Assembly (NCBI GenBank): GCA_046727175.1
Contig: JBKPCD010000158.1
Span: 4,331 to 68,330 of the forward strand
Length of the DNA stretch: 64,000 nucleotides
DNA from: JBKPCD01 sp046727175
GTDB lineage: Bacteria; Acidobacteriota; Vicinamibacteria; Vicinamibacterales; 2-12-FULL-66-21
Direction: 5' to 3'
The notes below the pieces were generated by a model. The model saw only the letters and a list, made by a program, of their open reading frames with translations. It ran no database searches and was not told the DNA's origin. The translations under genes were made by a program, and so were the position numbers. Shown piece by piece: positions 33,861-42,024 of the stretch (its first letter is position 1; every line of letters starts with the position of its first letter).

Positions 33861-34247
33861 ATGAGCCTTGCACACGTCACACTGCCCTCTCGCGACGTCG
33901 AGAGAACAGCCTCATTCTTCGAGAAGACCCTCGGGTACGCGCGGCGACCGGTCCCGGACGACTCCCCCGTGGACGTCGTATGGCTCGACATCGGGAACGG
34001 CCAGGAGATGCACATCATCTTCATCGATCGGTTCGTGGTCTTGCCGCACGAGAGCGAATTCGGACGCCACACCGCTGTGTTGTACCCCGCCGCCGAGTTC
34101 CCCGCCTTGAAGGAGCGGCTCACCGCTGAGGGAGCGGAACTGATCGCGCCGCGCCGCCCGACACCGTTCGAACGGTTCTTCTTTCGCGAACCGGTCAATG
34201 GTTACGTGTTCGAGGTGATCGACGACAAGAGTGCCGCGGGTCGCTGA
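33861..34247 (+). CDS. VOC-family (glyoxalase/dioxygenase fold) protein
   Basis: The 128 residues carry the two beta-alpha-beta-beta-beta modules of the vicinal-oxygen-chelate fold: MSLAHVTLPSRDVERTASFF, EKTLGYARRPVP, VDVVWLDIGNGQEMHIIFID, FGRHTAVLYPAAEFPALKER, and FREPVNGYVFEVIDD. Metal-ligand candidates are the His in LAHVTL, the Glu/His in QEMHIIF, the His in GRHTAV and the late Glu in VFEV. The exact reaction is unknown. It is unusual that a GC-rich hairpin element ends only three bases before the ATG, so no normal ribosome-binding site is present between them. Confidence 0.86.
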   Translation: MSLAHVTLPSRDVERTASFFEKTLGYARRPVPDDSPVDVVWLDIGNGQEMHIIFIDRFVVLPHESEFGRHTAVLYPAAEFPALKERLTAEGAELIAPRRPTPFERFFFREPVNGYVFEVIDDKSAAGR

Positions 34248-34268
34248 GAATTGAGGCTCGGGTTCGCC

Positions 34269-34679
34269 TCAGTCATGCCTCAACGCGACCAGCGGATCCA
34301 CGCGTGATGCGCGGCAGGCCGGCAGCCAGCCGGCGAGAACAGCCGCAGTCCCCAGCACCGAGGCGGCAACAACGAACGCCGTTGGATCGGTGGGCGTCAA
34401 CCCGTACAGGATCTTGCGAGCGAGCCCCGTGACCGTCAGCGCGAGCGCGGAACCGATCGAGACGCCAGCGGCAACCATGACCGCCGCGTCGCGCAGCACG
34501 ATCCCGGTGACGCGCGACCGGCCGGCGCCAAGGGCGATGCGCACGCCGATCTCGTTCGCTCGTCGCGCCACCTGGAACGCCAAAACACCGAACAGCCCCA
34601 TCCCTGCGATGACGAGCACGAGCTCGACCAGACGGTCTCGATGGAAACGGATCTCGTCACCGATGCGATCGGAAGCCAT
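34269..34679 (-). pseudogene. ADOP permease remnant (last FtsX domain only)
   Basis: Only about 136 residues remain. They match the final FtsX block: RDRLVELVLVIAGMGLFGVL, ARRANEIGVRIALGAGRSRV, two hydrophobic stretches and the end RASRVDPLVALRHD. Full ADOP proteins in this window have 800-920 residues, so the N-terminal six-sevenths are missing. The first codons (MASDRIGDEIRF) do not belong to the domain. No mobile element is visible at the break. It is a degraded copy, although a short membrane protein could in principle still be made. Confidence 0.8.
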
Positions 34680-34856
34680 ACCTCGCCAATCTACACATCA
34701 ATATGTCGAACGTCAAGGCATCGGCGGTACGCATCGGCCCTCGGTGCCCGCGCACGCGGCATTTCACAGGAGATCAGCAGGTCAGTAGATTTTCGATTTG
34801 AAGAAGAATCTCCTAGACTCGTGAACTCCTGTTGCACGGCCACGCGCCTCATCGTC

Positions 34857-35870
34857 ATGCCCCAAATCATCGTCTCGGATCTGGTCAAGACGTTCCGTGT
34901 GTCCGAGCGCACGTCGGGCCTGTGGGGCGCCGTTCGCGGACTGGTGCAACGGAAGCACCGCATCGTGCGTGCTCTGGACGGGATCTCGTTTGCGGTCGAC
35001 GCGGGGGAACTGGTTGGCTACATCGGTCCCAACGGCGCCGGCAAATCGACAACCGTCAAGACGCTGGCCGGCATCCTCGTCCCCGACAGCGGCCGCTGCG
35101 AGATCCTCGGGCGCGTTCCATGGCGCGACCGCGTCGCGCACGTCTCTCGAATCGGCGTGGTGTTTGGCCAGCGCACGCAACTCTGGTGGGATCTACCGGT
35201 CATCGAGTCGTTCGAGCTCCTCCGCGACATCTACCGTGTTCCTCTCTCGAAATATTCTGCTGCGCGTGACGAGCTGATCGCGTTGCTGGATCTCGAGTCG
35301 ATCCTCGACGTCCCCGTGCGACAGCTCAGCCTCGGCCAACGCATGCGTTGCGACGTTGCCGCCGCTCTCCTTCACGCGCCGCCGATCTTGTTCCTCGACG
35401 AGCCAACGATTGGTCTGGACGCGACCGGCAAGCTCGCCATCCGCGATTTCGTCAGGCGCCTGAACCGGGAGCGAGGGATCACGGTAATCCTCACCACCCA
35501 CGACATGGACGACATCGAAGCGCTCTGCACGCGGGTCATGGTCATTGGCGAGGGACGGATCCTGTCGGACGGAACGCTGGCCGAGCTTCGCAGGCGCGTC
35601 ACGCGCGAGCGATGGCTCACGGTCGATCTCGTACAGCCGGATGACTCGATCGAAGATCCTGACGCAGCAGTCATCCGCAGGGACGCCCACCGGGTCTGTC
35701 TGGCGTTCGATCCTGAGCGGGTCTCGCCCGCTGAATTGATTCGGCGAGTGACGAGCGCCCACGCGATTCGCGATCTCTTCGTCGAGAATCCGCCAATCGA
35801 AACGATCGTCGCGCGCGTCTATCGCCAAGCGCATCCGGCGTCGTCAGCTAGCGGAGATCGGCCGTCGTGA
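34857..35870 (+). CDS. ABC-2 type exporter, ATP-binding protein
   Basis: I start at ATG 34857 (MPQIIVSDLVKTFRVSERTS), giving 337 residues; the frame is open earlier, but those codons are not protein-like. The nucleotide-binding domain has the Walker A loop GYIGPNGAGKSTTVK, signature LSLGQRMRCDVAAALL, Walker B ILFLDEPTIGLDATG and the switch TTHDMDDIEAL. The C-terminal 70 residues form a small accessory domain. Together with the two permease genes that follow, it matches the three-gene ABC-2 system with DUF990-type membrane subunits. The substrate is unknown. Its stop overlaps the next start as GTGA. Confidence 0.95.
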   Translation: MPQIIVSDLVKTFRVSERTSGLWGAVRGLVQRKHRIVRALDGISFAVDAGELVGYIGPNGAGKSTTVKTLAGILVPDSGRCEILGRVPWRDRVAHVSRIGVVFGQRTQLWWDLPVIESFELLRDIYRVPLSKYSAARDELIALLDLESILDVPVRQLSLGQRMRCDVAAALLHAPPILFLDEPTIGLDATGKLAIRDFVRRLNRERGITVILTTHDMDDIEALCTRVMVIGEGRILSDGTLAELRRRVTRERWLTVDLVQPDDSIEDPDAAVIRRDAHRVCLAFDPERVSPAELIRRVTSAHAIRDLFVENPPIETIVARVYRQAHPASSASGDRPS

Positions 35871-36697
35871 CGCTGGGGGCGGTTCGGCCTTACGTCGCGA
35901 TCGTCAGCGCACGGTTCCGAATGCTCCTGCAGTACCGCGCCGCGGCGATTGCCGGACTGTGGACGCAGATCGTCTTCGGACTCGTGATCCTGGGAATCTT
36001 CGAAGCGTTTTTTCGATCCACCACCCGCGCGCATCCGATGACGTTCGCGCAGATCGTGAGCTACGTCTGGCTCGGGCAGGCGCTCCTCGGGATGCTGCCA
36101 TGGAATGCGGACGCCGAAGTCCGGGCGATGGTGCGCAGCGGTGCCGTCGCGTACGAGCTGTGCCGCCCGGTCGATCTGTACGGGTTGTGGTACGCGCGGG
36201 CGCTCGCGTGGCGGACGGCGCCGACCGTGCTTCGCGCGGTTCCCATGTGCGCCATCGCCTCGATCGGTCTGCCGCTCATCGGCCTCGACGAGTGGAGGCT
36301 GGTTGCTCCCCCTTCGGTCGCGTCAGCCGTCGCGTTTGCGTCGACTCTCGCGTGCACGCTCCTTCTCGGGTGCGCGCTGACGACGCTGATCAACATCACG
36401 CTGCTATGGACGATCAGCGGCGAAGGCATCGTGATCCTGACGACGACCCTCGTGACATTCCTCTCCGGCATGATCGTGCCGGTTCCGTTGTTCCCCGACT
36501 GGGCGAAGCCGATCGTGCAGGCGCTGCCGTTTGCAGGTCTCGTCGACTTCCCGTTTCGGGTCTACACGGGCCACATCCCTCCGCAAGCGACAGTCTGGGT
36601 GGTGCAGCATCAGCTTCTCTGGACCGCGGCGCTCGTCATCCTCGGTCGCTGGCTGCTCTCGCGCGGATTGCGGAGAGTCGTCGTGCAGGGCGGCTGA
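35867..36697 (+). CDS. ABC-2 type exporter, membrane subunit 1
   Basis: The 276-residue protein starts with GTG (MTLGAVRPYVAIVSARFRML), overlapping the ATPase stop by four bases. It has six hydrophobic segments, beginning with AAIAGLWTQIVFGLVILGIF, and the pattern of DUF990-type ABC-2 permeases (SYVWLGQALLGMLPW, VRSGAVAYELCRPVDLYGLW, MIVPVPLFPDWAKPIVQALP, DFPFRVYTGHI). It should form a heterodimer with the next gene product in the inner membrane. No soluble domain is visible. Confidence 0.9.
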   Translation: MTLGAVRPYVAIVSARFRMLLQYRAAAIAGLWTQIVFGLVILGIFEAFFRSTTRAHPMTFAQIVSYVWLGQALLGMLPWNADAEVRAMVRSGAVAYELCRPVDLYGLWYARALAWRTAPTVLRAVPMCAIASIGLPLIGLDEWRLVAPPSVASAVAFASTLACTLLLGCALTTLINITLLWTISGEGIVILTTTLVTFLSGMIVPVPLFPDWAKPIVQALPFAGLVDFPFRVYTGHIPPQATVWVVQHQLLWTAALVILGRWLLSRGLRRVVVQGG

Positions 36698-36698
36698 C

Positions 36699-37499
36699 AT
36701 GGATGCGCTCGCACTCTACGGGCGATACGTCGCGATCTCGCTGCGCGCACAGCTCGACTACCGCGCATCGTTCGTGATGCAGGCCGCCGGACAGTTCCTC
36801 GTCACGGGCCTCGAGTTCGTCGGGATCTGGACGCTGTTCCGGCGATTTGGAGCAATCAAAGGCTGGACGCTCGAAGAGGTCGCCTTGTTCTACGGCATGA
36901 TTTCGATGACGTATGCGGTCGCGGAGGCCATCGCGCGTGGATTCGACACCTTCGGCAACATGGTCAAGTACGGTGAATTCGATCGCATCCTGCTCCGGCC
37001 ACGTTCGACCGTGCTGCAGTTGTTCGGTCAGGAACTGACGCTGCGCCGCATCGGACGTCTTGCCCAGGGCGCCGTCGTCCTGGCCTACGCGCTGTCGACA
37101 CTTCACGGCATGTGGTCGGTTGAACGGATCGCGCTCCTCGTGCTTGCGGTCGTTGGCGGCGTGTGCATGTTCGTGGGACTCATCATCCTGCAGGCAACGA
37201 GCGCGTTCTGGACCACGGAGAGCCTGGAAGTGTGGAATGCCTTCACGTATGGTGGCGTGACGATGAGTCAGTATCCGCTGTCGATTTATCGTCCATGGTT
37301 CCGGCGATTCTTCACCTTCGTCATCCCGCTGGCCTGCATCAATTACTTTCCGGGAGTCGCGATTCTCGATCGGCCCGATCCACTGGGCACGGCGGTCGCA
37401 TTCCAGTGGCTGGCGCCACTCGCGGGGCCGATGTTCCTGCTGATTGCGTTGCAGGTCTGGAAGCTCGGCGTGCGGCACTATCAATCCACTGGAAGCTGA
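36699..37499 (+). CDS. ABC-2 type exporter, membrane subunit 2
   Basis: The start is ATG 36699, one base after the previous stop; the protein has 266 residues. It is homologous in layout to subunit 1: ALYGRYVAISLRAQLDYRAS, membrane helices, GNMVKYGEFDRILLRPRSTV (the family's 'G..D..L.RP' loop), then LIILQATSAFWTTESLEVWN and PLACINYFPGVAILDRPDPL. This second DUF990-like subunit completes the transporter. Downstream the operon ends in a GGGATTC repeat array. Confidence 0.9.
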   Translation: MDALALYGRYVAISLRAQLDYRASFVMQAAGQFLVTGLEFVGIWTLFRRFGAIKGWTLEEVALFYGMISMTYAVAEAIARGFDTFGNMVKYGEFDRILLRPRSTVLQLFGQELTLRRIGRLAQGAVVLAYALSTLHGMWSVERIALLVLAVVGGVCMFVGLIILQATSAFWTTESLEVWNAFTYGGVTMSQYPLSIYRPWFRRFFTFVIPLACINYFPGVAILDRPDPLGTAVAFQWLAPLAGPMFLLIALQVWKLGVRHYQSTGS

Positions 37500-37507
37500 C
37501 TGTCGCC

Positions 37508-37556
37508 GGGATTCGGGATTCGGGATTCGGGATTCGGGGTTCGGGATTCGGGGCTC
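37508..37556. repeat. Heptamer tandem repeat GGGATTC, seven units
   Basis: Seven units of 7 bp run without a gap: four GGGATTC, one GGGGTTC, one GGGATTC and one GGGGCTC. The array begins eight bases after the stop of the ABC-2 operon. Between it and the next gene there are GAGCC/GGCTC-rich words that can fold but show no further order. Confidence 0.9.
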
Positions 37557-37765
37557 GAGGCCCGGTAACTCAGAACCTCGGCCCTCATGATTCCGAGTCC
37601 TCGTGAGCCCAGACTCGGACGCGCATGAACAATGAGCGAGCCTCGAAGCCCGAGCCCCGAACTCGGGACCGCGCGAGCCGCTGACGTGCTTGACACATGC
37701 AGTTCCGTACGACGAGATGGGATTGCGGATCTATTCGCGTCGTAACTTCAGCAGGAGGAAAGCTG

Positions 37766-38278
37766 ATGCGCATTACCCAGAGAATCACTCCCTGCCTCTG
37801 GTTCGATCATCAAGCCGAAGAGGCAGCAAACTTCTACGTCTCGATATTCAAGAACTCGAAAATCACCAGCGTTTCTCGGTACACCGAGGCTGGCCGCGAG
37901 ACGCACCGCCGGCCGCCGGGTTCCGTCATGACCGTCGCATTCGAGCTCAACGGACAGTCGCTCACGGCGCTCAACGGTGGGCCGGTATTCAAGTTCAACG
38001 AGGCCATTTCGTTGCAGGTGAATTGCCACACCCAGGAGGAAATCGACCACTACTGGAGCAAGCTGGGGCAAGGCGGCGATCCGAAGGCGCAGCAGTGCGG
38101 CTGGCTGAAGGACAAGTACGGCCTCTCGTGGCAAATCATCCCGACCGTGCTGCCGGAGATGCTCGCGGACCACGAGTCGCCGAAAGCGCAGCGCGTGATG
38201 GCAGCACTGCTGCGCATGAAAAAGATCGATATCGGGGAGCTGGAGCGGGCGGCCGCGGGCGAGCGCATCACGGCCTGA
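37766..38278 (+). CDS. VOC-family protein, PhnB/3-demethylubiquinone methyltransferase-like
   Basis: ATG 37766 follows AGGAGGAAAG, a strong ribosome-binding site, and gives 170 residues. The sequence RITPCLWFDHQAEEAANFYV, SIFKNSKITSVSRYTEAG, VMTVAFELNGQSLTALNGGP and DKYGLSWQIIPTVLPEM is typical of the PhnB-like VOC group, often annotated as 3-demethylubiquinone-9 methyltransferase without good reason. These proteins lack the methyltransferase fold, so that name should not be taken literally. In other genomes they often stand near ArsR regulators and AHSA1 proteins, and an ArsR gene follows here. Confidence 0.9.
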   Translation: MRITQRITPCLWFDHQAEEAANFYVSIFKNSKITSVSRYTEAGRETHRRPPGSVMTVAFELNGQSLTALNGGPVFKFNEAISLQVNCHTQEEIDHYWSKLGQGGDPKAQQCGWLKDKYGLSWQIIPTVLPEMLADHESPKAQRVMAALLRMKKIDIGELERAAAGERITA

Positions 38279-38290
38279 CGCCCTGACGTC

Positions 38291-38340
38291 TTGACAGCAG
38301 TGATGTCGGGTAGTATTTAGCGTACGTGTTAATTAACACG
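38291..38340 (+). promoter_or_regulatory. Sigma-70-like promoter with 16 bp palindromic operator before arsR
   Basis: TTGACA (38291-38296) and TATTTA (38314-38319) are 17 bases apart, a near-consensus promoter. Five bases after the -10 box begins the perfect palindrome CGTGTTAATTAACACG (38325-38340), which would cover the transcription start. A dimeric ArsR-type repressor is the natural candidate to bind it. The next start codon is at 38566, so the leader would be about 240 bases and includes the whole of hairpin element copy B. Confidence 0.7.
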
Positions 38341-38404
38341 GACGTTTAGCCTGGTATGCGGCTCATTGCCAGGATGATGTTCTCGGTACGGCGTAACGGC
38401 CCTG

Positions 38405-38561
38405 GGCGCGCCAGAGGCGCGCCCCGCCGGAGCGGAGCGGGGCCAAGGGGTTCGCCTCCACCCCGGACCCGCGAGCGACGGCGATACCGGGGCCCCCACC
38501 GCACGTATTGCGTGCGGGGGGTGGGGTGGGGGGTCCGGCGGGGCGGAAGCCCTCCGGTCTA
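38405..38561 (+). repeat. GC-rich hairpin element, copy B
   Basis: This 157-base copy has the same blocks as copy A: the opening hairpin GGCGCGCC, AGA, GGCGCGCC; then CGCCGGAGCGGAGCGGGG; GCGAGCGACGG; GGGGTCCGGCGGGGCG; and the end CCGGTCTA with a small hairpin (GGGC, GGAA, GCCC). It has two additions: CTCCACCCCGGA near 38457, and a long hairpin near 38490-38525 in which CCCACCGCACG can pair with CGTGCGGGGGG. It ends four bases before the ATG of arsR. It lies inside the predicted arsR leader. Confidence 0.8.
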
Positions 38562-38565
38562 GTCA

Positions 38566-38913
38566 ATGACCGATCGCCTCAGCACCACGTTCGCCGCGCT
38601 CGCCGATCCGACGCGCCGCGCGATCCTCGCGAGGCTCACGTCCGGCGAAGCCTCGGTCACCGAACTGGCCGAGCCATTCGACATGAGCATGCCGGCCATC
38701 TCGAGACACCTGAAGGTGCTGGAGAAGGCCGGCCTCATCGCGCGGAGCCGCGAGGCGCAGTGGCGACCCTGCCGGCTCGAGCCGGCACCTCTGAAAGACG
38801 TCTCGAAATGGGTCGAGCGCTACCGCCGCATGTGGGAGGAGCGCTTCGACGGCCTCGAGGATTACCTGCAGGAGTTGCAGGCCAAGAGTCACAAAAAACG
38901 CAAGAAGCGCTGA
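38566..38913 (+). CDS. ArsR-family transcriptional regulator
   Basis: The 115 residues are a standard ArsR winged helix: MTDRLSTTFAALADPTRRAI, LARLTSGEASVTELAEPF, the recognition helix DMSMPAISRHLKVLEKAGLI, and RSREAQWRPCRLEPAPLKDV. There are no metal-binding cysteine pairs, so it belongs to the group that usually regulates an AHSA1/SRPBCC gene next to it. That partner is missing here; a PadR-ADOP operon follows. The C-terminus is Lys-rich. A GC-rich hairpin element ends four bases before the ATG, leaving no room for an ordinary ribosome-binding site outside the element. Confidence 0.93.
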   Translation: MTDRLSTTFAALADPTRRAILARLTSGEASVTELAEPFDMSMPAISRHLKVLEKAGLIARSREAQWRPCRLEPAPLKDVSKWVERYRRMWEERFDGLEDYLQELQAKSHKKRKKR

Positions 38914-38949
38914 CGCGCCGAGCCGCAGTTTTCAGCAGAGAGAAGGTTC

Positions 38950-38980
38950 TTGACAGCAGAATTCTACATAGGTAGAATTC
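38950..38980 (+). promoter_or_regulatory. Consensus promoter with embedded palindrome for the PadR-ADOP operon
   Basis: TTGACA (38950-38955) and TAGAAT (38973-38978) are exactly 17 bases apart. A perfect inverted repeat, GAATTCTAC, four bases, GTAGAATTC (38959-38980), covers the spacer and the -10 box, so a bound repressor would block RNA polymerase. The expected transcription start is near 38985 and the PadR GTG is at 38988, so the mRNA would be nearly leaderless. The half-site TCTAC/GTAGA matches the palindrome of the PadR gene at 33153. Confidence 0.75.
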
Positions 38981-38987
38981 GACGCCA

Positions 38988-39305
38988 GTGAACCTGACCT
39001 ATCCGACCACGCTCGTCCTGCACGCGCTCGCGAACGGCGCCGGCCACGGCTTCGACGTCATCGATGCCACCGGCCTCGCGAGCGGCACCGTCTACCCGAT
39101 CCTGCGTCGGCTGGAGCGCGAGAAGCTCGTCTCGGCCCGGTGGGAAGATGCCGCGATTGCACGCGAGGAACAGCGGCCGCCGCGGCGCTACTACGAGCTC
39201 ACGGCCGCAGGAAGGGCGCTGCTCGTCACGGCACGCGCCCGTTATCGCACCCCCGGCGCGATCGTCTCGCGCGCGCGCCGCCTCCGCCCCGCACGATCAT
39301 CATGA
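38988..39305 (+). CDS. PadR-family regulator of the adjacent ADOP permease
   Basis: The 105-residue protein starts with GTG 38988 (MNLTYPTTLVLHALANGAGH). It is a short PadR protein: GFDVIDATGLASGTVYPILR, RLEREKLVSARWED, then the wing PRRYYELTAAGRALLVTA. The N-terminal helix is shorter than in the other PadR proteins here and the C-terminus is Arg-rich. The stop overlaps the permease ATG as ATGA. The start is supported by the promoter directly upstream, which would begin the transcript only a few bases before it. Confidence 0.9.
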   Translation: MNLTYPTTLVLHALANGAGHGFDVIDATGLASGTVYPILRRLEREKLVSARWEDAAIAREEQRPPRRYYELTAAGRALLVTARARYRTPGAIVSRARRLRPARSS

Positions 39306-41968
39306 TGTCGCGCTTCCCGTTGTGGCTCGCGCTGCGGATCGTTCGGGTCGTGGCGATCCTCGTGCCGGCATCCGTTCGGGTCGACTGGCGACGGGAGTGG
39401 GATGCCGAGCTGCAGCATCGCGCGCGCCGAACGGATCGGAATCCGACGCTGACCTCGCGAACGAGCATGGACCTGGTGCGGCGTGCGCTCGGCTCGCTGC
39501 CCGACGCCGCCTGGATCAGACGGCAGTTCACGCTCGATGCCGAGGCGGTTCAGGACGCCGCGCACGGCGTGCGGATGCTGCTCGATGCCCCGGGGTTCGC
39601 CGCGATCGCTCTGCTCGTCTTCGCGATTGGCATCGGCGCGACGACGGCCGTCGTGAGCGTGGCCGATGCGCTGATCCTGCGCGCTGTGCCGGTGTCACAG
39701 CCAGAGCGGGTCATGACGATCTGGCAGCACAACCGCGAAACGGGGGCGCGCCGCGGCGACGTCGCCCCGGGCAACGCCATCGACTGGATCTCGCGCGCTC
39801 GATCGTTCGAGGCGGCCGCCGTTGCCGAGCCGTTCAGCGTGACCGCCGAGATCCCAGGCCGCGAGCCCGAATACCTGACGGCAGCTCTCGTGAGCGAGCA
39901 CTTCTTCGAGGTCCTCGGCACGACGATGCTCCACGGCCGCGCGTTCCTGCCGGAGGAATACCGGACCGGTGCCAGCCGCGCCGCAATCTTCAGCTACACG
40001 TTCTGGAGGGACCGGTTCGGCGCCGATCCATCAATCGTCGGACGAGCCGTGCGTCTCGACAACGACGCGGCCTTCACCGTCGTCGGCGTCATGCCGCCAA
40101 ACCTGGAGCTGCGGCTCTTCGACAATCGGTTTACGCAGCCGGAACCGCGTGTCTGGCTGCCGAAGCCGGGATTCATCCGGATCGAGTCCACGCTGCGCGG
40201 CATCGGGTACTGGAACGTCCTCGGCCGGCTTGCGCCCGGTGTGTCGATCGATCAGGCGAGGGCCGAATTCGATGCCCTCTCGTCGCAGCTTGCGCGCGAG
40301 TACCCGCTAAGCAACAGGAATGTCGCTACCGAGATCGTGCCATTGCGAGAGCACCTCGTCGGCAGCCTGCGCTCCATACTGCCGCTGCTCCTTGGCGCGG
40401 CGGCCATGCTGCTGCTCGTCGCGTGCGCGAACGTTGCAAATCTGCTGCTGGCGCGCGGCGTCGACCGCACGCGGGAGTTTGCAGTGCGCCAAGCGCTGGG
40501 CGCAAGCCGCGCACGGCTCGTCCGGCAGATGCTGACGGAGACGCTCCTGCTCGCAGCGATCGGCGGCGTTGCGGGACTCGCGCTTGCACGCTGGACCCTG
40601 GACGCGATCGCGCGATTGCGTCCGCTGGACGTCGCACGACTCGATCACATTCCCATCGATGCTCGCGCCGCCGCCATTGCCTGCGGCGTGACCATCGTCG
40701 CGGCAATCGTCGCCGGCCTCGCCCCGTCGATTCAGCTCTCGCGACCCGCAGCCTCCAGCGTACTCAGAGAGGGGCCCACCAGCCCGCGCCGCAGCGCCCG
40801 AAGCGCGCTCGTGATCGTCGAAGTGGCGGCGGCAGTGGTGCTCGCGGTGGGCGCCGGGCTGCTGGCCCGCAGCTTCGTGCGTATCCTGCGCGTCGATCCG
40901 GGATTCACCAGCGCTCGCGTTGCCGTGCTGCAGGTCTTCGCCTCGCCGCGGCTGAACACGCCGGAGAAGCGAATCGCGTTCTTCCAGGAAGCCCTCGACC
41001 GCATGCGCACGCTGCCGGGCGTCGTCGCCGCGGGCGCCGTCTCCTCGATGCCATTCGGGGACGCGAAAGTCATCATCCGGGCGCCGCTCACAATCGCCGG
41101 GCGCGCGACAGCCACAGGGGAACAGTCGCTCATCCACACGACTGCTGTCGTTGGCGATTACTTTCAGGCGATGGGTGTCCCGCTGATCCAGGGCCGGCTG
41201 TTCGAACAGACCGACGTCACGGGCTCGAGAAAGGTGGTTGTCGTATCTCGAAGTGCCGTCAAGCAGTTCTGGCAGGGAGCGGACCCGATCGGATCGAAAG
41301 TGCAATTCCGATTCACGGGGACGACGTACGACGCGGAGGTGATCGGCGTCGTCGGCGACGTGCGTCACGAAGCACTCGATCACCCTGGCGCTGCCGAACT
41401 GTTCCTGCCGCATGCGCTGTCCGGATTCAGAGCGTTGACGACCGTGGTCCGCACTGCGCCGGGTTCGCCTGCGACGCTGGACAACCTGAAGGCGCAGATC
41501 TGGGCGCTCGATCCGCGCCAGCCCATCGCGTCCTCGGCGATGCTCGACGACCTCGTCTCCCGCACGCTCGTGAATCGGCGGTTCAGCCTGTTCCTGCTCG
41601 GCGGGTTTGCGCTCGTCGCGCTCGCGCTCGCGTCCGCTGGTGTTTACGGCGTGATGACCTTCACGACCGGTCAACGTACGCGTGAGTTCGGTCTCCGCAT
41701 CGCGCTCGGGGCAAAACGTGGCGACATCGTCGGCCTCGTGCTCCGGGAAGGACTGACGCTCGCGAGCGTCGGCGTGGCCGCCGGCCTCGCGCTGGCGCTG
41801 CCGCTCGCGCGCCTGCTGCGGGCGCTGCTCTTCGGCATCGACGCCGCGGACCCGGTGACGTTCCTGACCGTCAGCCTCGTGCTCTTCGTCGTCGCGGCGG
41901 CGGCCTGTTATCTGCCGGCAAGCCGTGCGCTCGCGATCGATCCGGTTCAGTCGCTGCGGATCGACTGA
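39302..41968 (+). CDS. ADOP-family permease coupled to a PadR gene
   Basis: Start at ATG 39302, overlapping the PadR stop (the next codon is also ATG); 888 residues. The prefix differs from those of the other copies: LWLALRIVRVVAILVPASVR, VDWRREWDAELQHRARRTDR, then VQDAAHGVRMLLDAPGFAA. The core is normal: IGIGATTAVVSVADALILRA, a periplasmic domain, LLVACANVANLLLARGVDRT with RQALGASRARLVRQMLTE, a second periplasmic domain and the last FtsX block with TGQRTREFGLRIALGAKRGD, ending in ALAIDPVQSLRID. Transport substrate unknown. Confidence 0.95.
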   Translation: MMSRFPLWLALRIVRVVAILVPASVRVDWRREWDAELQHRARRTDRNPTLTSRTSMDLVRRALGSLPDAAWIRRQFTLDAEAVQDAAHGVRMLLDAPGFAAIALLVFAIGIGATTAVVSVADALILRAVPVSQPERVMTIWQHNRETGARRGDVAPGNAIDWISRARSFEAAAVAEPFSVTAEIPGREPEYLTAALVSEHFFEVLGTTMLHGRAFLPEEYRTGASRAAIFSYTFWRDRFGADPSIVGRAVRLDNDAAFTVVGVMPPNLELRLFDNRFTQPEPRVWLPKPGFIRIESTLRGIGYWNVLGRLAPGVSIDQARAEFDALSSQLAREYPLSNRNVATEIVPLREHLVGSLRSILPLLLGAAAMLLLVACANVANLLLARGVDRTREFAVRQALGASRARLVRQMLTETLLLAAIGGVAGLALARWTLDAIARLRPLDVARLDHIPIDARAAAIACGVTIVAAIVAGLAPSIQLSRPAASSVLREGPTSPRRSARSALVIVEVAAAVVLAVGAGLLARSFVRILRVDPGFTSARVAVLQVFASPRLNTPEKRIAFFQEALDRMRTLPGVVAAGAVSSMPFGDAKVIIRAPLTIAGRATATGEQSLIHTTAVVGDYFQAMGVPLIQGRLFEQTDVTGSRKVVVVSRSAVKQFWQGADPIGSKVQFRFTGTTYDAEVIGVVGDVRHEALDHPGAAELFLPHALSGFRALTTVVRTAPGSPATLDNLKAQIWALDPRQPIASSAMLDDLVSRTLVNRRFSLFLLGGFALVALALASAGVYGVMTFTTGQRTREFGLRIALGAKRGDIVGLVLREGLTLASVGVAAGLALALPLARLLRALLFGIDAADPVTFLTVSLVLFVVAAAACYLPASRALAIDPVQSLRID

Positions 41969-42024
41969 CCCTCGATTGGTCGTACCGGGCCGAGGCGCCG
42001 TCGGCCCGCACCACGATTCGAACG

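Noticed and set aside
33758..34198. Minus-strand frames ending in PLRSGVARPWRA or PLRSGGARLWRA (also at 38363-38566)
   Set aside because: The shared peptide is a translation of the GC-rich hairpin element, not a protein family; the plus-strand genes and structure explain the region better.
37766..38278. 3-demethylubiquinone-9 3-methyltransferase
   Set aside because: This common label for PhnB-like VOC proteins is not supported, since no SAM-binding motif is present; VOC family protein is the safer call.
39064..41685. An 873-codon frame overlapping the permease at 39302-41968 on the same strand
   Set aside because: It is an out-of-frame shadow, Arg/Ala-rich without membrane segments or motifs.
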